DNA from: an uncultured Bacteroides sp.
GTDB lineage: Bacteria; Bacteroidota; Bacteroidia; Bacteroidales; Bacteroidaceae
DNA length: 43,751 nucleotides
Assembly: GCA_959606905.1 (NCBI GenBank)
Contig: CAUHML010000024.1
Coordinates: forward strand, 1 to 43,751
Reading direction: 5' to 3'
The notes beneath the pieces were generated by a model. The model was not told the DNA's origin. It saw only the letters and a program-made list of their open reading frames with translations, and searched no databases. The position numbers were made by a program, and so were the translations under genes. Positions 7,178-16,441 of the stretch are shown piece by piece (the first letter of the stretch is position 1; every line of letters starts with the position of its first letter).

Positions 7178-8862
7178 AAGAATTGCTGAAAAAATTTTTG
7201 CAGAAGCTCACACGGGAGAATCTGAGCAATACATGTCAGTTAGGATGGAAAGCTTTCAAATGGGTTATGCAGGTAACAGAAGGATACCATTGGCTCATCA
7301 CCTTCTCTATCTTTTCGGGTATTTTCGGAGTGGTCATGTCATTGGTCAATGTGGCCATGTCCAAATGGATCATCGATGTAGCTACCGGAGCACAGGAAGG
7401 GAATATTTACCTGGTAGCCACAATAGTAGCCTTATCCTTCCTGCTGGGTATGGGGATAAAACTTGTATCTCCCTGGATTTTTGGCAAGATCAACATGCGC
7501 ATCAGTATCCGCATGCAAAATTCGCTGTCCGACGCCCTAATGATGTGTTCATGGAAAGGAGCAGGGAAATGGCACACAGGCGACCTGCTGACCCGTATCA
7601 GCAGTGACGCTTCCGAAGTGTTGGGAATGGGAATGGGCATTCTACCCAACCTGCTGGTTACCGGCTTGCAATTGGCAAGCTCTTTTATCTACTTGTGGAT
7701 TCTTGACGCGCGTTTAGCTTGGTTCATACTGGGAGTCACCCCTCTTGTTTTATTGTCAAAGATTTATTTCAGAAAGGTCCGGGAACTGAGCTGTGCCCAA
7801 AAAAAGATGAACAGCGAGATGGGTACCGTCATGCAAGAAAATCTGTCCAAACGGATTCTAGTCCGCTCGCTCGGAGCCACCAACTACCGGAAACAGAAAT
7901 TACATGAAACACAAGAGAAGTTGTTCAAATTGGGAATGGAACAAATCAAATTTTCCACTTTTACGCAAGGGGTCATGGGATTTACATTTGGAGGAGGGTA
8001 CTTATGTGCATTCCTTTGGGGTATTTTCCAACTGCATAACCACGAGATAACATTCGGAACAATGACAGCCTTTCTTCAACTGGTCGGACAGGTACAGGGA
8101 CCTTTTTTAGGGTTAATATCCATCCCTCCCAGTCTGATACGGGGATGGACCTCCGTGGAACGGTTAATGGCCCTCTTTGAAGATGTAGAACCGGACGAAC
8201 ACCCGGTCTACATAGACCAACCACTGACACTGAACTTTCGGAAAGTGTCTTTTGGCTATGAAGAGGGACAGCCGGTACTCGACCGGTTTACAGCTGCCTT
8301 TCATCCGGGAAGTTCCACCGCCATAGCCGGACCTACCGGAACAGGAAAAACGACCATTATCCGGCTGATACTGGCTTTGGTTTATCCGGAAAAGGGACGC
8401 ATCGATTTGACAACTGATGACGGACGGACACTCAGTGTGACCCCCGATTTACGCATCAACTTCGTCTATGTGCCCCAAGGAAATACGTTGCTGAGCGGTA
8501 CCATCCGGGAGAATTTATGGCTGGGTAGTCCGGGAGCAGACGAAGAGGCTCTGCATAAAGTCATCCGGCTGGCCTGCGCTGAATTTGTGTTCAGTCTGCC
8601 GGAAGGACTAGATACCAAGATAGGGGAACATGGATATGGCTTGTCTGAAGGACAAGCCCAACGGATTGCAATAGCCCGCGCACTGTTGCGTCCCGGGCGG
8701 ATCTGGCTGTTTGATGAAGCATCATCGGCACTTGACACCGAGACCACCACACACCTCATGGACAATTTGTTGCAATGGGGAAAGAATAACACATTAATAT
8801 TTGTGACACACGATTCACGACTGATGGAACGATGTGACCAAGTGATTCATATAAAGGAATAA
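7174..8862 (+). CDS. ABC exporter, fused membrane and ATPase domains
   Basis: This 562-residue type IV half-transporter has an N-terminal region with about six membrane helices (residues 40-330). The ATPase domain has a Walker A GPTGTGKTT from residue 386, an LSEGQAQRIAIARALL signature and a Walker B ending LFDEASSALD. The frame extends further upstream, but the ATG at 7174, overlapping the previous stop, is the natural start. It lacks the N-terminal C39 peptidase domain found in many bacteriocin exporters, so leader removal would fall to the separate S26-like protein. It most likely exports the modified peptide. A lipid or glycan flippase is an alternative because capsule genes begin 21 bases downstream. 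Confidence 0.9.
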   Translation: MKELLKKFLQKLTRENLSNTCQLGWKAFKWVMQVTEGYHWLITFSIFSGIFGVVMSLVNVAMSKWIIDVATGAQEGNIYLVATIVALSFLLGMGIKLVSPWIFGKINMRISIRMQNSLSDALMMCSWKGAGKWHTGDLLTRISSDASEVLGMGMGILPNLLVTGLQLASSFIYLWILDARLAWFILGVTPLVLLSKIYFRKVRELSCAQKKMNSEMGTVMQENLSKRILVRSLGATNYRKQKLHETQEKLFKLGMEQIKFSTFTQGVMGFTFGGGYLCAFLWGIFQLHNHEITFGTMTAFLQLVGQVQGPFLGLISIPPSLIRGWTSVERLMALFEDVEPDEHPVYIDQPLTLNFRKVSFGYEEGQPVLDRFTAAFHPGSSTAIAGPTGTGKTTIIRLILALVYPEKGRIDLTTDDGRTLSVTPDLRINFVYVPQGNTLLSGTIRENLWLGSPGADEEALHKVIRLACAEFVFSLPEGLDTKIGEHGYGLSEGQAQRIAIARALLRPGRIWLFDEASSALDTETTTHLMDNLLQWGKNNTLIFVTHDSRLMERCDQVIHIKE

Positions 8863-8883
8863 AAAACAATTAATTATAAAACA

Positions 8884-9693
8884 ATGGATAAAACAATCAA
8901 ACTGGCCTGTCTGTTGGCAATAATCATTTTTAGTTCGTGCGCTTCACGCAAAGATTTTGTCTATTTACAAGATATGGATGAACTACAGGAATATCCTATG
9001 GTTCAAAAATATGAAGCCATCATCCATAGGGATGACAGATTGAGTATTATTGTGAACAGCAAAAACCCAGAACTGTCCCTGCCTTTCAATATGTCCGGAA
9101 GCAGAAGCTATTCTGTAGAAGCAGACGGAAGCATTTCCAACAATGAAGTGGGGGTATTAAGTGATGAAAAAGAAAAAGGTTATTTAGTGGATATCAACGG
9201 GAATATAGACTTTCCTGTGCTGGGACAACTGCATGTGGAAGGACTGACCCGCCGACAATTAACCGAACTGATCAAGAAACGACTGATCAACGAAGAATTG
9301 CTGAAAGATCCTATGGTCACCGTCAATTTCCTTAACTTCAAATTTTCCGTGCTGGGAGAAGTTGGACATGTAGGAACCTTTGAAGTGAAAGGCGACCGCA
9401 TCACTCTTCTGGAGGCTCTTGCCATGGCCGGAGACCTGACCCCCCGATCCCGTCTGGACCGTATCGCCGTCATCCGCGAATATGGGAACAAGCGACGAAT
9501 CCTGTTCCACGACATCCGCAGTAAAGACATCTTCACATCGCCTTACTATTACCTGCAACAGAATGACATCGTTTACGTAGAACCCACCAACATGAAGGCC
9601 ACCGAACAGGCCCAGAGAAAACTGAGCACGTGGAGTATGATCCTGTCCTTCATCACCACAATCACCTCACTGGTGTTGTTAACTACTAAATAA
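8884..9693 (+). CDS. wza-like: Wza-like polysaccharide export lipoprotein
   Basis: This 269-residue protein begins with a lipoprotein signal ending in FSSC (Cys19), followed by a polysaccharide export (Poly_export) domain and an SLBB-type region (VLGEVGHVGTFEVKG). A short hydrophobic helix lies at the C-terminus. It would form the outer-membrane pore for capsule or exopolysaccharide. It is shorter than E. coli Wza, as is usual in Bacteroidales. It starts 21 bases after the peptide exporter with no visible terminator between them, and lies 12 bases before the kinase gene. Confidence 0.92.
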   Translation: MDKTIKLACLLAIIIFSSCASRKDFVYLQDMDELQEYPMVQKYEAIIHRDDRLSIIVNSKNPELSLPFNMSGSRSYSVEADGSISNNEVGVLSDEKEKGYLVDINGNIDFPVLGQLHVEGLTRRQLTELIKKRLINEELLKDPMVTVNFLNFKFSVLGEVGHVGTFEVKGDRITLLEALAMAGDLTPRSRLDRIAVIREYGNKRRILFHDIRSKDIFTSPYYYLQQNDIVYVEPTNMKATEQAQRKLSTWSMILSFITTITSLVLLTTK

Positions 9694-9705
9694 AAAAGAA
9701 ACGAC

Positions 9706-12117
9706 ATGATAAGAATGAGTGAACAAAAAGATATGTCGGGAGATAAGACCTTAAGCGGGGGAGGATTCAATATCAACCCCGTTGACATCATCATGTACCT
9801 GTTGTCCAAATGGTACTGGTTTGTATTGTCGGTCAGTCTGTTCGGCGGATATGCATGGTATCAATATGCCAAACTTCCCTTTATCTATTCACGGTCAGCC
9901 ACCGTCATGATAAAGGACGCCTATTCAAACAACATCGGTCGCGGGCTGGACCGTTTTAACACCTATTCATATACCAATGTATCCAATGAGATCCTGCAAT
10001 TCCAGTCACACAAACTCATGCGCGATGTGGTGAACCGTCTTCACGCCAATGTATGCTACCTCATCATGGATGACTTGCGTGAGGAGGAACTTTATACGCA
10101 AGCCCCTGTCAAGGTTTCATTCCCGGAAGAAGAGGATCATCTTGATTTCAGCCTGACAGTCAGAATCCTGAACAGGAAGCAAGTCCGGTTATCCGATTTC
10201 TCGACAGACGCCACAAGTATAACGCTGACGGCCAATCTGGGTGACACTATCCAGTCGCCCGTAGGAAAAATAGTGGTCTCACCCACCTTATATTATACAG
10301 ACAAGTGGTTCAACACACCGATTACGATACGCCGGCAGAGTACGGACACAATGGCCAGCCTATTCAGAAGCAACCTGAACATCAGCCAAGCTGAGAATGA
10401 CGCCTCCATCCTCTACCTGTCACTCCGTGATTACTCCACCGCCCGTGCCGAAGATGTGCTCAATATGCTGATTACAGTGTATAATGAAGAGACTATCAAA
10501 GACAAGAACCAGATAGCCATCAATACCTCCAGCTTCATCAACGAGCGTCTAGTCATCATCGAAAAAGAACTGGGAGGCGTGGAAAACGAACTTCAGTCCT
10601 ACAAACAGAACAATGACATCATCGATATCGGTTCAGCCGCTTCCATGTCCATGTCAGACAAACGGCAGTACAGCTCGACCACTCAGGAACTGGAATTACA
10701 GGCACGCATGGCACGCTACATCAAGAGCTACCTGGTGGACCCGTCCAAAGAAACCGAGCTTATCCCTTCAAACACCGGCATAGCCGACATCAACATTGAA
10801 ACCCAGATAACGGCCTATAATGCCAACAAGTTGAAACGAGACAAACTGATAGAAGGAAGCAGCGACAAGAATCCCATCGTCCAGGAACTGAACAAGAATC
10901 TGATTGCCATGCGGCAGAATATCATCCGGGCCATCGACAATATGATTGTCAGCATCGATGTGAAACTGAACGAGGCACGAAGCAGGGCCGGAGAAGCCCA
11001 GTGGCGGGTAACCAACATACCTAGACAACAGCAGCAAATGCTTTCTATCGAACGTCAGCAACGCATCAAAGAGGAACTTTACCTCTATCTACTGAACAAA
11101 CGCGAAGAAAATGCGCTGAGCCAGGCCACCACCGAAACTGACGCCCGTGTGCTCGATCCTGCTGGAGGAGGGGATGCTCCGATTTCTCCCAACGGACGCA
11201 GCATGATCATGGCAGGTGTCATGAAAGGAATCGCCCTGCCGGCCATTGTCCTGCTATTGTTCCTGTTCTTCGATACCCGTATACGCAACCGCAAGGACAT
11301 CGAGGATGCTGTAACCGTTCCTTTCCTGGGCGAAATACCCAAGGATTCATCCAAAGGGAAAACAGAGAATAAAGAAACGGCACATGGCATTGCTGTCCGT
11401 GCCCAAGGGCGTGACATTGTATCGGAAGCCTTCCGCATAATACGCACCAACATGGATTTTATGCGTGTCAAGTCAAAGAACATGCAAGTCGTCACTTTCA
11501 GCTCGTTCGGACCGGGTGCCGGCAAGACATACGTATCCAGCAATCTGGCAGCCAGCTTCGCGCAAACCGACAAGAAGGTCATCCTGATTGACATGGATAT
11601 CCGTAAAGGGACTTTGACTTCACATACCCGCCTCCACACAAAGGAAAAAGGAATGACCTCTTTTCTGGCAGGCAAGGCCACAACGGATGAAATCATCAAG
11701 CACAACGAGATCTGTGAAAATCTGGATTTCATTCCGGCCGGTCCCATCGCCCCCAACCCGTCAGAGCTATTGCTCAGCGAACAACTGGAAGTACTGATAA
11801 CCGAACTGCGCAACCGTTATGACTATATCTTTGTCGACAATGTGCCTGTAGGAGTGGTGGCCGATGCCGCCATCACCAACCGCATAGCCGACCTGACCAT
11901 CTTCGTGGTACGGGTTGGCAAACTGGACCGCCGCATGTTACCGGAAGTGGAAAAAATTTATCGCAGCGGACAACTGAACAACATGTCGTTGGTACTTAAC
12001 GGGGCCATAGTAAAGACAGGCGGATACGGAGGCTATGGATATGGTTACGGCTACGGCTATGGTTATGTGGATGGTTCCGAATCATGCTGGAAACGGCTGT
12101 TCAGAAAGAAATCCTAA
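9706..12117 (+). CDS. wzc-like: Wzc-like polysaccharide co-polymerase and BY-kinase
   Basis: This 803-residue protein has an N-terminal Wzz domain with a membrane helix near residues 30-55, a long periplasmic coiled region, and a second helix near 510. The cytoplasmic BY-kinase domain has Walker A FGPGAGKT near residues 600-608 and VILIDMDIR as Walker A'. The C-terminus has a run of about seven Tyr-Gly pairs, the autophosphorylation cluster. It controls chain length and export together with the Wza-like protein, and is dephosphorylated by the next gene product. An internal ATG three codons downstream is an equally good start. The Tyr-Gly codon repeat could slip in replication. Confidence 0.93.
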   Translation: MIRMSEQKDMSGDKTLSGGGFNINPVDIIMYLLSKWYWFVLSVSLFGGYAWYQYAKLPFIYSRSATVMIKDAYSNNIGRGLDRFNTYSYTNVSNEILQFQSHKLMRDVVNRLHANVCYLIMDDLREEELYTQAPVKVSFPEEEDHLDFSLTVRILNRKQVRLSDFSTDATSITLTANLGDTIQSPVGKIVVSPTLYYTDKWFNTPITIRRQSTDTMASLFRSNLNISQAENDASILYLSLRDYSTARAEDVLNMLITVYNEETIKDKNQIAINTSSFINERLVIIEKELGGVENELQSYKQNNDIIDIGSAASMSMSDKRQYSSTTQELELQARMARYIKSYLVDPSKETELIPSNTGIADINIETQITAYNANKLKRDKLIEGSSDKNPIVQELNKNLIAMRQNIIRAIDNMIVSIDVKLNEARSRAGEAQWRVTNIPRQQQQMLSIERQQRIKEELYLYLLNKREENALSQATTETDARVLDPAGGGDAPISPNGRSMIMAGVMKGIALPAIVLLLFLFFDTRIRNRKDIEDAVTVPFLGEIPKDSSKGKTENKETAHGIAVRAQGRDIVSEAFRIIRTNMDFMRVKSKNMQVVTFSSFGPGAGKTYVSSNLAASFAQTDKKVILIDMDIRKGTLTSHTRLHTKEKGMTSFLAGKATTDEIIKHNEICENLDFIPAGPIAPNPSELLLSEQLEVLITELRNRYDYIFVDNVPVGVVADAAITNRIADLTIFVVRVGKLDRRMLPEVEKIYRSGQLNNMSLVLNGAIVKTGGYGGYGYGYGYGYGYVDGSESCWKRLFRKKS

Positions 12118-12140
12118 AATCCCCCCAAAAAAGAAGTAGG

Positions 12141-12860
12141 ATGTTTGGTATATTCAAGTCCAAATACAATTTGATTAATTCTGGTTTAATGAAGGGTATG
12201 ACCGATGTCCATTCCCATGTTCTTCCGGGAGTGGACGACGGTTCGCCCGACATAAATGCCAGTCTATCCCTGCTGCGCTATATGGAATCCATAGGGTTGC
12301 GGAAAGTGTGGCTCACCCCCCATATCATGGAAGATTATCCCACACCGAACAAGAAGCTGCGACAACAGCTCGACGTGTTGAAGGCGGCCTATTCCGGCCC
12401 GTTGGATCTACGGCTGTCTTCCGAATATATGATGGATGCCGCTTTTACAAACAAGCTGGATGGAGAAGTGCTGCCTTTGGGCAGCAGCCACCTGCTGGTC
12501 GAGACATCCTACATGTACCCTCCTCCCGGTTTGCCGGATATCCTGATGAAAGTATGGAATGCCGGTTATCAACCGGTCATCGCCCACCCGGAGCGTTACC
12601 TGTACATGGAAGAAAAAGATTACCTTCTGCTGAAAGAGAAAGGTTACAGCTTTCAACTCAATCTGATGTCACTGAGCGGTTACTATGGCCCGCACCCCAA
12701 AGTGGTCAGCGAAAAGCTGTTAAAACAAAAAATGTACGATTTTGTGGGTACGGACCTGCACCATTTGGAGCGTTACCGGCCCATGCTTGACCAATTGAGG
12801 TTGACCCGAAGACAACTCGAAGCTTTAGAAGGTCTGATTGCTAACAATGCGCGTATTTAA
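12141..12860 (+). CDS. CpsB/YwqE-type tyrosine phosphatase
   Basis: This protein of about 239 residues belongs to the PHP-fold phosphatases. It has DVHSHVLPGVDDG near residues 22-34, HPERY in the middle and GTDLHH towards the end, supplying the metal-binding histidines and aspartates. It removes phosphate from the tyrosine tail of the BY-kinase and so tunes export. The frame is open from 12084, but that would overlap the kinase gene by 34 bases. The ATG at 12141 gives the family's normal N-terminus. Confidence 0.9.
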   Translation: MFGIFKSKYNLINSGLMKGMTDVHSHVLPGVDDGSPDINASLSLLRYMESIGLRKVWLTPHIMEDYPTPNKKLRQQLDVLKAAYSGPLDLRLSSEYMMDAAFTNKLDGEVLPLGSSHLLVETSYMYPPPGLPDILMKVWNAGYQPVIAHPERYLYMEEKDYLLLKEKGYSFQLNLMSLSGYYGPHPKVVSEKLLKQKMYDFVGTDLHHLERYRPMLDQLRLTRRQLEALEGLIANNARI

Positions 12861-13851
12861 CTGTCTGTCGGGAGGTATCCTGTGCGGTCTGACACTGCTG
12901 TTGATATTTCTCCCCTGCTTCACTCCCGAGTGGGCCGGAAATCTTATCTTCATCAGTCTATCGGCGATTCCTATATGTATAGCCGATGGGATTATTTTCG
13001 CGATTCTGCTTTGGAAACATAATCGTTGGTGGATGCTTTACTTGCTTTTGCTATTAGGTAGTTCACCTATTCTATCCGGTTACTTTCCGCTTCATTTCCT
13101 ACATAGAGAAGAAGTGCCAGATTCCAATCAGCTAAAACTGGTTTGCTGGAATGCCGAAGGGTTCAGACTGAACAAAGACACCCTGGCGAAGGCCATCCAT
13201 AGCATTCGTATCCTGCAGCCCGGCATCGTCTGCCTGCAGGAACGTCCCCATACCAATCTTCTGGCATGGGACACCATCCGAGCTGCTTTTCCCGATTACC
13301 CCTATTGCATCGTCAACTCGCGGGAGGATGAAATTCTTAATCTGGCCGTCTTCAGCCGCTGGCCTGTCGGAAACGTTCAAGAGTACTACTTCCCGGACAG
13401 CTACAATAAGATGCTTCAAGCGGATATCCGGATGATAGGGCAAACTTTCCGGTTATTCAACGTCCATCTGCAAACTACCGGCATGAATGAATCATCCTCA
13501 ATGAAAGACAGACTCCAGACGATGCGCCACCACGCCATCCGGCGTAACCGGCAAGCCGATCTCTTGGCAAACGCCATTGCCGAGAGTCCTTATCCGGTCA
13601 TCGTGTGCGGTGATTTCAACGATACACCGGCTTCGTATGTTTACCGGAAAATCAGCCGGTCACTGCAGGATTGCTTCCTCCAGGCCGGCCGGACATGGAA
13701 AGGCAGCTACCAACGCTGGGGCGATTTTTTACGAATAGATTATACGCTCTGTTCACCTGCATTCCAAGTGAATTGTTACCAACTGGTTTCCAATCCCTGG
13801 AGCGACCACAAACAGCAGCACTGTGTGCTCTATCTGGACAAACGCTACTAA
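12847..13851 (+). CDS. membrane-anchored EEP-family phosphodiesterase
   Basis: This protein of about 334 residues starts with three hydrophobic helices (residues 1-85). A DNase I-like endonuclease/exonuclease/phosphatase domain follows, with CWNAEGF, CLQER, a CGDFNDTP motif and a C-terminal SDH. The fold hydrolyses phosphodiester bonds in nucleic acids, phospholipids or lipid-linked substrates. Its place between the phosphatase and the polysaccharide ABC genes suggests a membrane-phospholipid or lipid-carrier substrate rather than DNA, but this is inference. ATG 12847 overlaps the previous gene by 14 bases; a TTG three codons earlier is the alternative start. Confidence 0.82.
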   Translation: MRVFNCLSGGILCGLTLLLIFLPCFTPEWAGNLIFISLSAIPICIADGIIFAILLWKHNRWWMLYLLLLLGSSPILSGYFPLHFLHREEVPDSNQLKLVCWNAEGFRLNKDTLAKAIHSIRILQPGIVCLQERPHTNLLAWDTIRAAFPDYPYCIVNSREDEILNLAVFSRWPVGNVQEYYFPDSYNKMLQADIRMIGQTFRLFNVHLQTTGMNESSSMKDRLQTMRHHAIRRNRQADLLANAIAESPYPVIVCGDFNDTPASYVYRKISRSLQDCFLQAGRTWKGSYQRWGDFLRIDYTLCSPAFQVNCYQLVSNPWSDHKQQHCVLYLDKRY

Positions 13852-13869
13852 AAAACAAGATTTCAAAAA

Positions 13870-14715
13870 ATGACTAAAGAAAACTGGACAATAGAAATAA
13901 AGCCAAAGAAAAAATGGCTGGATATAGATCTGAAAGGTATATGGCGGTACCGTGACCTATACTATATGTACGTGAAACGCGACATTGTCACCGTGTACAA
14001 ACAAACTATTCTGGGTCCTCTCTGGTTCCTCATCCAACCGATCTTCACTACCGTGATGTATATGTTCATATTCGGTGGCCTGGCAGGTATCTCGACGGAC
14101 GGAGTACCACAGCCTTTATTCTACATGGCAGGTATCATGCTGTGGAATTATTTCAGTTCCGCGTTCAACGTATCCTCCAATGTGTTCACGGCTAATGCGG
14201 GCGTGTTCGGCAAAGTCTACTTCCCCCGTCTGGTCGTGCCGTTGTCCGGCATCACCTCCAACCTAATCAAGTTCGGAATACAATTGTTGTTGTTCATTGC
14301 CATGTATCTCTATTTTTATGTGAAAGGAGCTTCACTGCATGTCAATGCCGCCCTGCTGTTGTTTCCGTTCCTGACATTTCTGATTGCATTCCATGCCATG
14401 TCGTGGGGGTTGATCGTATCGGCGCTGACCACCAAATACCGTGACCTCACCCAGTTGGTCACCTTCGGCCTGCAACTGTTCATGTATGCCACTCCGGTCA
14501 TTTATCCGCTAAACGCAGCTCCGGAAAAATACCGTGACATCATCGCGCTCAACCCGTTGACCCCCATATTCGAGACCTTTAAATACAGCTGCATGGGGTG
14601 TGGTTCACTTGATTGGGGCGGATTGGCATATAGCACTTTGTTTATGCTCTCCACCCTGTTCTGCTCAGTAGTCATCTTCAGCCGGGTGGAACGCAATTTT
14701 ATGGATACAGTGTAA
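13870..14715 (+). CDS. wzm-like: Wzm-like ABC-2 polysaccharide permease
   Basis: This 281-residue integral membrane protein has about six helices and the ABC-2 family start (YVKRDIVTVYKQTILGPLWFLIQP), typical of O-antigen and capsule exporters. It pairs with the ATPase 28 bases downstream. Such transporters move a completed lipid-linked glycan across the inner membrane, in contrast to Wzx flippases that move single repeat units. No Wzx-like gene is visible in the window. Confidence 0.92.
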   Translation: MTKENWTIEIKPKKKWLDIDLKGIWRYRDLYYMYVKRDIVTVYKQTILGPLWFLIQPIFTTVMYMFIFGGLAGISTDGVPQPLFYMAGIMLWNYFSSAFNVSSNVFTANAGVFGKVYFPRLVVPLSGITSNLIKFGIQLLLFIAMYLYFYVKGASLHVNAALLLFPFLTFLIAFHAMSWGLIVSALTTKYRDLTQLVTFGLQLFMYATPVIYPLNAAPEKYRDIIALNPLTPIFETFKYSCMGCGSLDWGGLAYSTLFMLSTLFCSVVIFSRVERNFMDTV

Positions 14716-14743
14716 GCAGCAGAATTAAAAAAAGAGAATAAGA

Positions 14744-16018
14744 ATGAACGATATAGCAATCCGGTTTGACCATGTGGGCAAACTCTACAAACTCGGTCTG
14801 GTCGGCACCGGCACACTGAGCCACGACCTCAACCGCTGGTGGAAAACGACCATTCTCCGCCAGGAAGACCCCTATCTGAAGATAGGCGAAACCAACGACC
14901 GCAGCAAGAAAGGCGCGTCGGAATATGTCTGGGCGTTGAAAGACATCACCTTCGATGTGCATCAAGGCGATGTAGTAGGCATTATCGGAAAAAACGGTGC
15001 CGGGAAGTCCACCTTGTTGAAACTTCTGTCGCGTGTCACCTCCCCTACCACCGGAGCCATCCGTGCCCGTGGCCGCATTGCCTCTCTCTTGGAAGTCGGT
15101 ACCGGTTTCCATCCGGAACTGACCGGCCGTGAGAACATCTACATGAACGGCTCCATCATGGGCATGACTCGCCACGAAATCTCCCACAAGTTGGACGAGA
15201 TAGTCGACTTTGCCGGTGTGAAACGCTATGTAGATACCCCCGTAAAACGCTATTCCAGCGGCATGACCGTCCGTCTGGGCTTTGCCGTAGCCGCTTTTCT
15301 GGAACCGGAAATACTGGTAGTAGATGAGGTACTTGCCGTAGGTGATGCCGAATTCCAGAAGAAAGCTATCGGCAAGATGCAGGACGTGTCGAAAGGCGAA
15401 GGGAGGACGGTGTTGTTTGTGAGTCATAATATGGGTAGTATGCAACGGCTATGTTCACGTGGAGTATTATTGGAAAATGGGAAGGTTAAATATATGGGAA
15501 GCATATCCGATACCATCCGTACTTATCAAAGTGATGAAATCATTCAAAACTCATTTGAAGGAACTGACGGAAACAAACAAATACTCTATTTGAAAAAAGC
15601 CTCTGTTTCATCCAGCGATGGAAACATATTCTACAATTCTTCTACTATTAAAATAGAATTTGAAATATGCGTAAAGAAACATATTCCTTCTTTGGTTATT
15701 GGATTTAATCTATATAGCATCTTCCAATACCCACTGGCACGAGCCGACTACAATGATGAGAACAAAAAGACATCGCTAGAACCGGGAAGTTACCACTTTA
15801 CTTTCGAGATTCCTCCTTACACCCTATCCAATGGAGAATATAAAATTGTTTTTGATGTGGCGGAAAGAAATGTAAAGTGCTACACAACAAAAAAGTCGCA
15901 ATTGACATTCAATGTACTTCAAGGGGAAGATTGCTTCGGTAATGTATTTGCAGAAGATATTCCCATTAAGTCTTCTCTTATCAGAGAAAATTGGTTGAAA
16001 GAAATTAAAACATATTAA
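14744..16018 (+). CDS. wzt-like: Wzt-like polysaccharide ABC ATPase with C-terminal binding domain
   Basis: This 424-residue protein has Walker A GKNGAGKST, signature YSSGMTVRLGFAVAA and Walker B EILVVDEVLAVGD in its first 235 residues. A Wzt C-terminal type beta domain follows, recognisable from its LEPGSYHFTFEIP and LSNGEYKIVFDV stretches. In E. coli O8/O9a the C-domain binds the glycan and sets export specificity. Composition changes from GC-rich to AT-rich at about 15410-15430, at the H-loop FVSHNM, so the two halves appear to have different histories. The glycosyltransferases downstream are AT-rich like the C-domain. Confidence 0.93.
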   Translation: MNDIAIRFDHVGKLYKLGLVGTGTLSHDLNRWWKTTILRQEDPYLKIGETNDRSKKGASEYVWALKDITFDVHQGDVVGIIGKNGAGKSTLLKLLSRVTSPTTGAIRARGRIASLLEVGTGFHPELTGRENIYMNGSIMGMTRHEISHKLDEIVDFAGVKRYVDTPVKRYSSGMTVRLGFAVAAFLEPEILVVDEVLAVGDAEFQKKAIGKMQDVSKGEGRTVLFVSHNMGSMQRLCSRGVLLENGKVKYMGSISDTIRTYQSDEIIQNSFEGTDGNKQILYLKKASVSSSDGNIFYNSSTIKIEFEICVKKHIPSLVIGFNLYSIFQYPLARADYNDENKKTSLEPGSYHFTFEIPPYTLSNGEYKIVFDVAERNVKCYTTKKSQLTFNVLQGEDCFGNVFAEDIPIKSSLIRENWLKEIKTY

Positions 16019-16024
16019 ATCAGC

Positions 16025-16430
16025 ATGAAATTATCTGTCGCACTTTGCACCTATTAATGATGAAAAATATATAAAAAAACAATTAGAATTTATTCTAAAT
16101 CAAACATTACCTATAGATGAAATAATTATTTGCGATGATCGATCTCAAGATAACACTATACAACTAATTAAAGAATTAAAGATACGACAAAAAATCATTC
16201 TTTCAGTTATGAACGTTCATTTATTAATCGTTTTTCAACTAATAGAAAGATAAAAAAGTCACAATATCCTAATTCACAATATAGTATTTTTCATGTCGCT
16301 GAGTTTTTATAATAAATGGAATAAACTTCAACCATCTATACTTTTGGGAGATTGGACATATGAATTCATAATTAAGGAAAGATTAAAAAGGAAACCATAT
16401 TGAAGATACAAATTTCTCACACTTATTTCA
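16025..16430 (+). pseudogene. decayed GT2 glycosyltransferase
   Basis: The ATG at 16025 reads MKLSVALCTY and stops at once. In the next frame 16056-16210 continues as a GT2 start (EKYIKKQLEFILNQT, then EIIICDDRSQDN). A further fragment, GDWTYEFIIKERLKRK, appears around 16351-16398. A deletion near 16055 broke the frame and much of the middle is gone, since about 400 bases remain of an expected 900. It lies at the AT-rich start of the exchanged glycosyltransferase block. Confidence 0.75.
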
Positions 16431-16441
16431 AATTATAAAAA

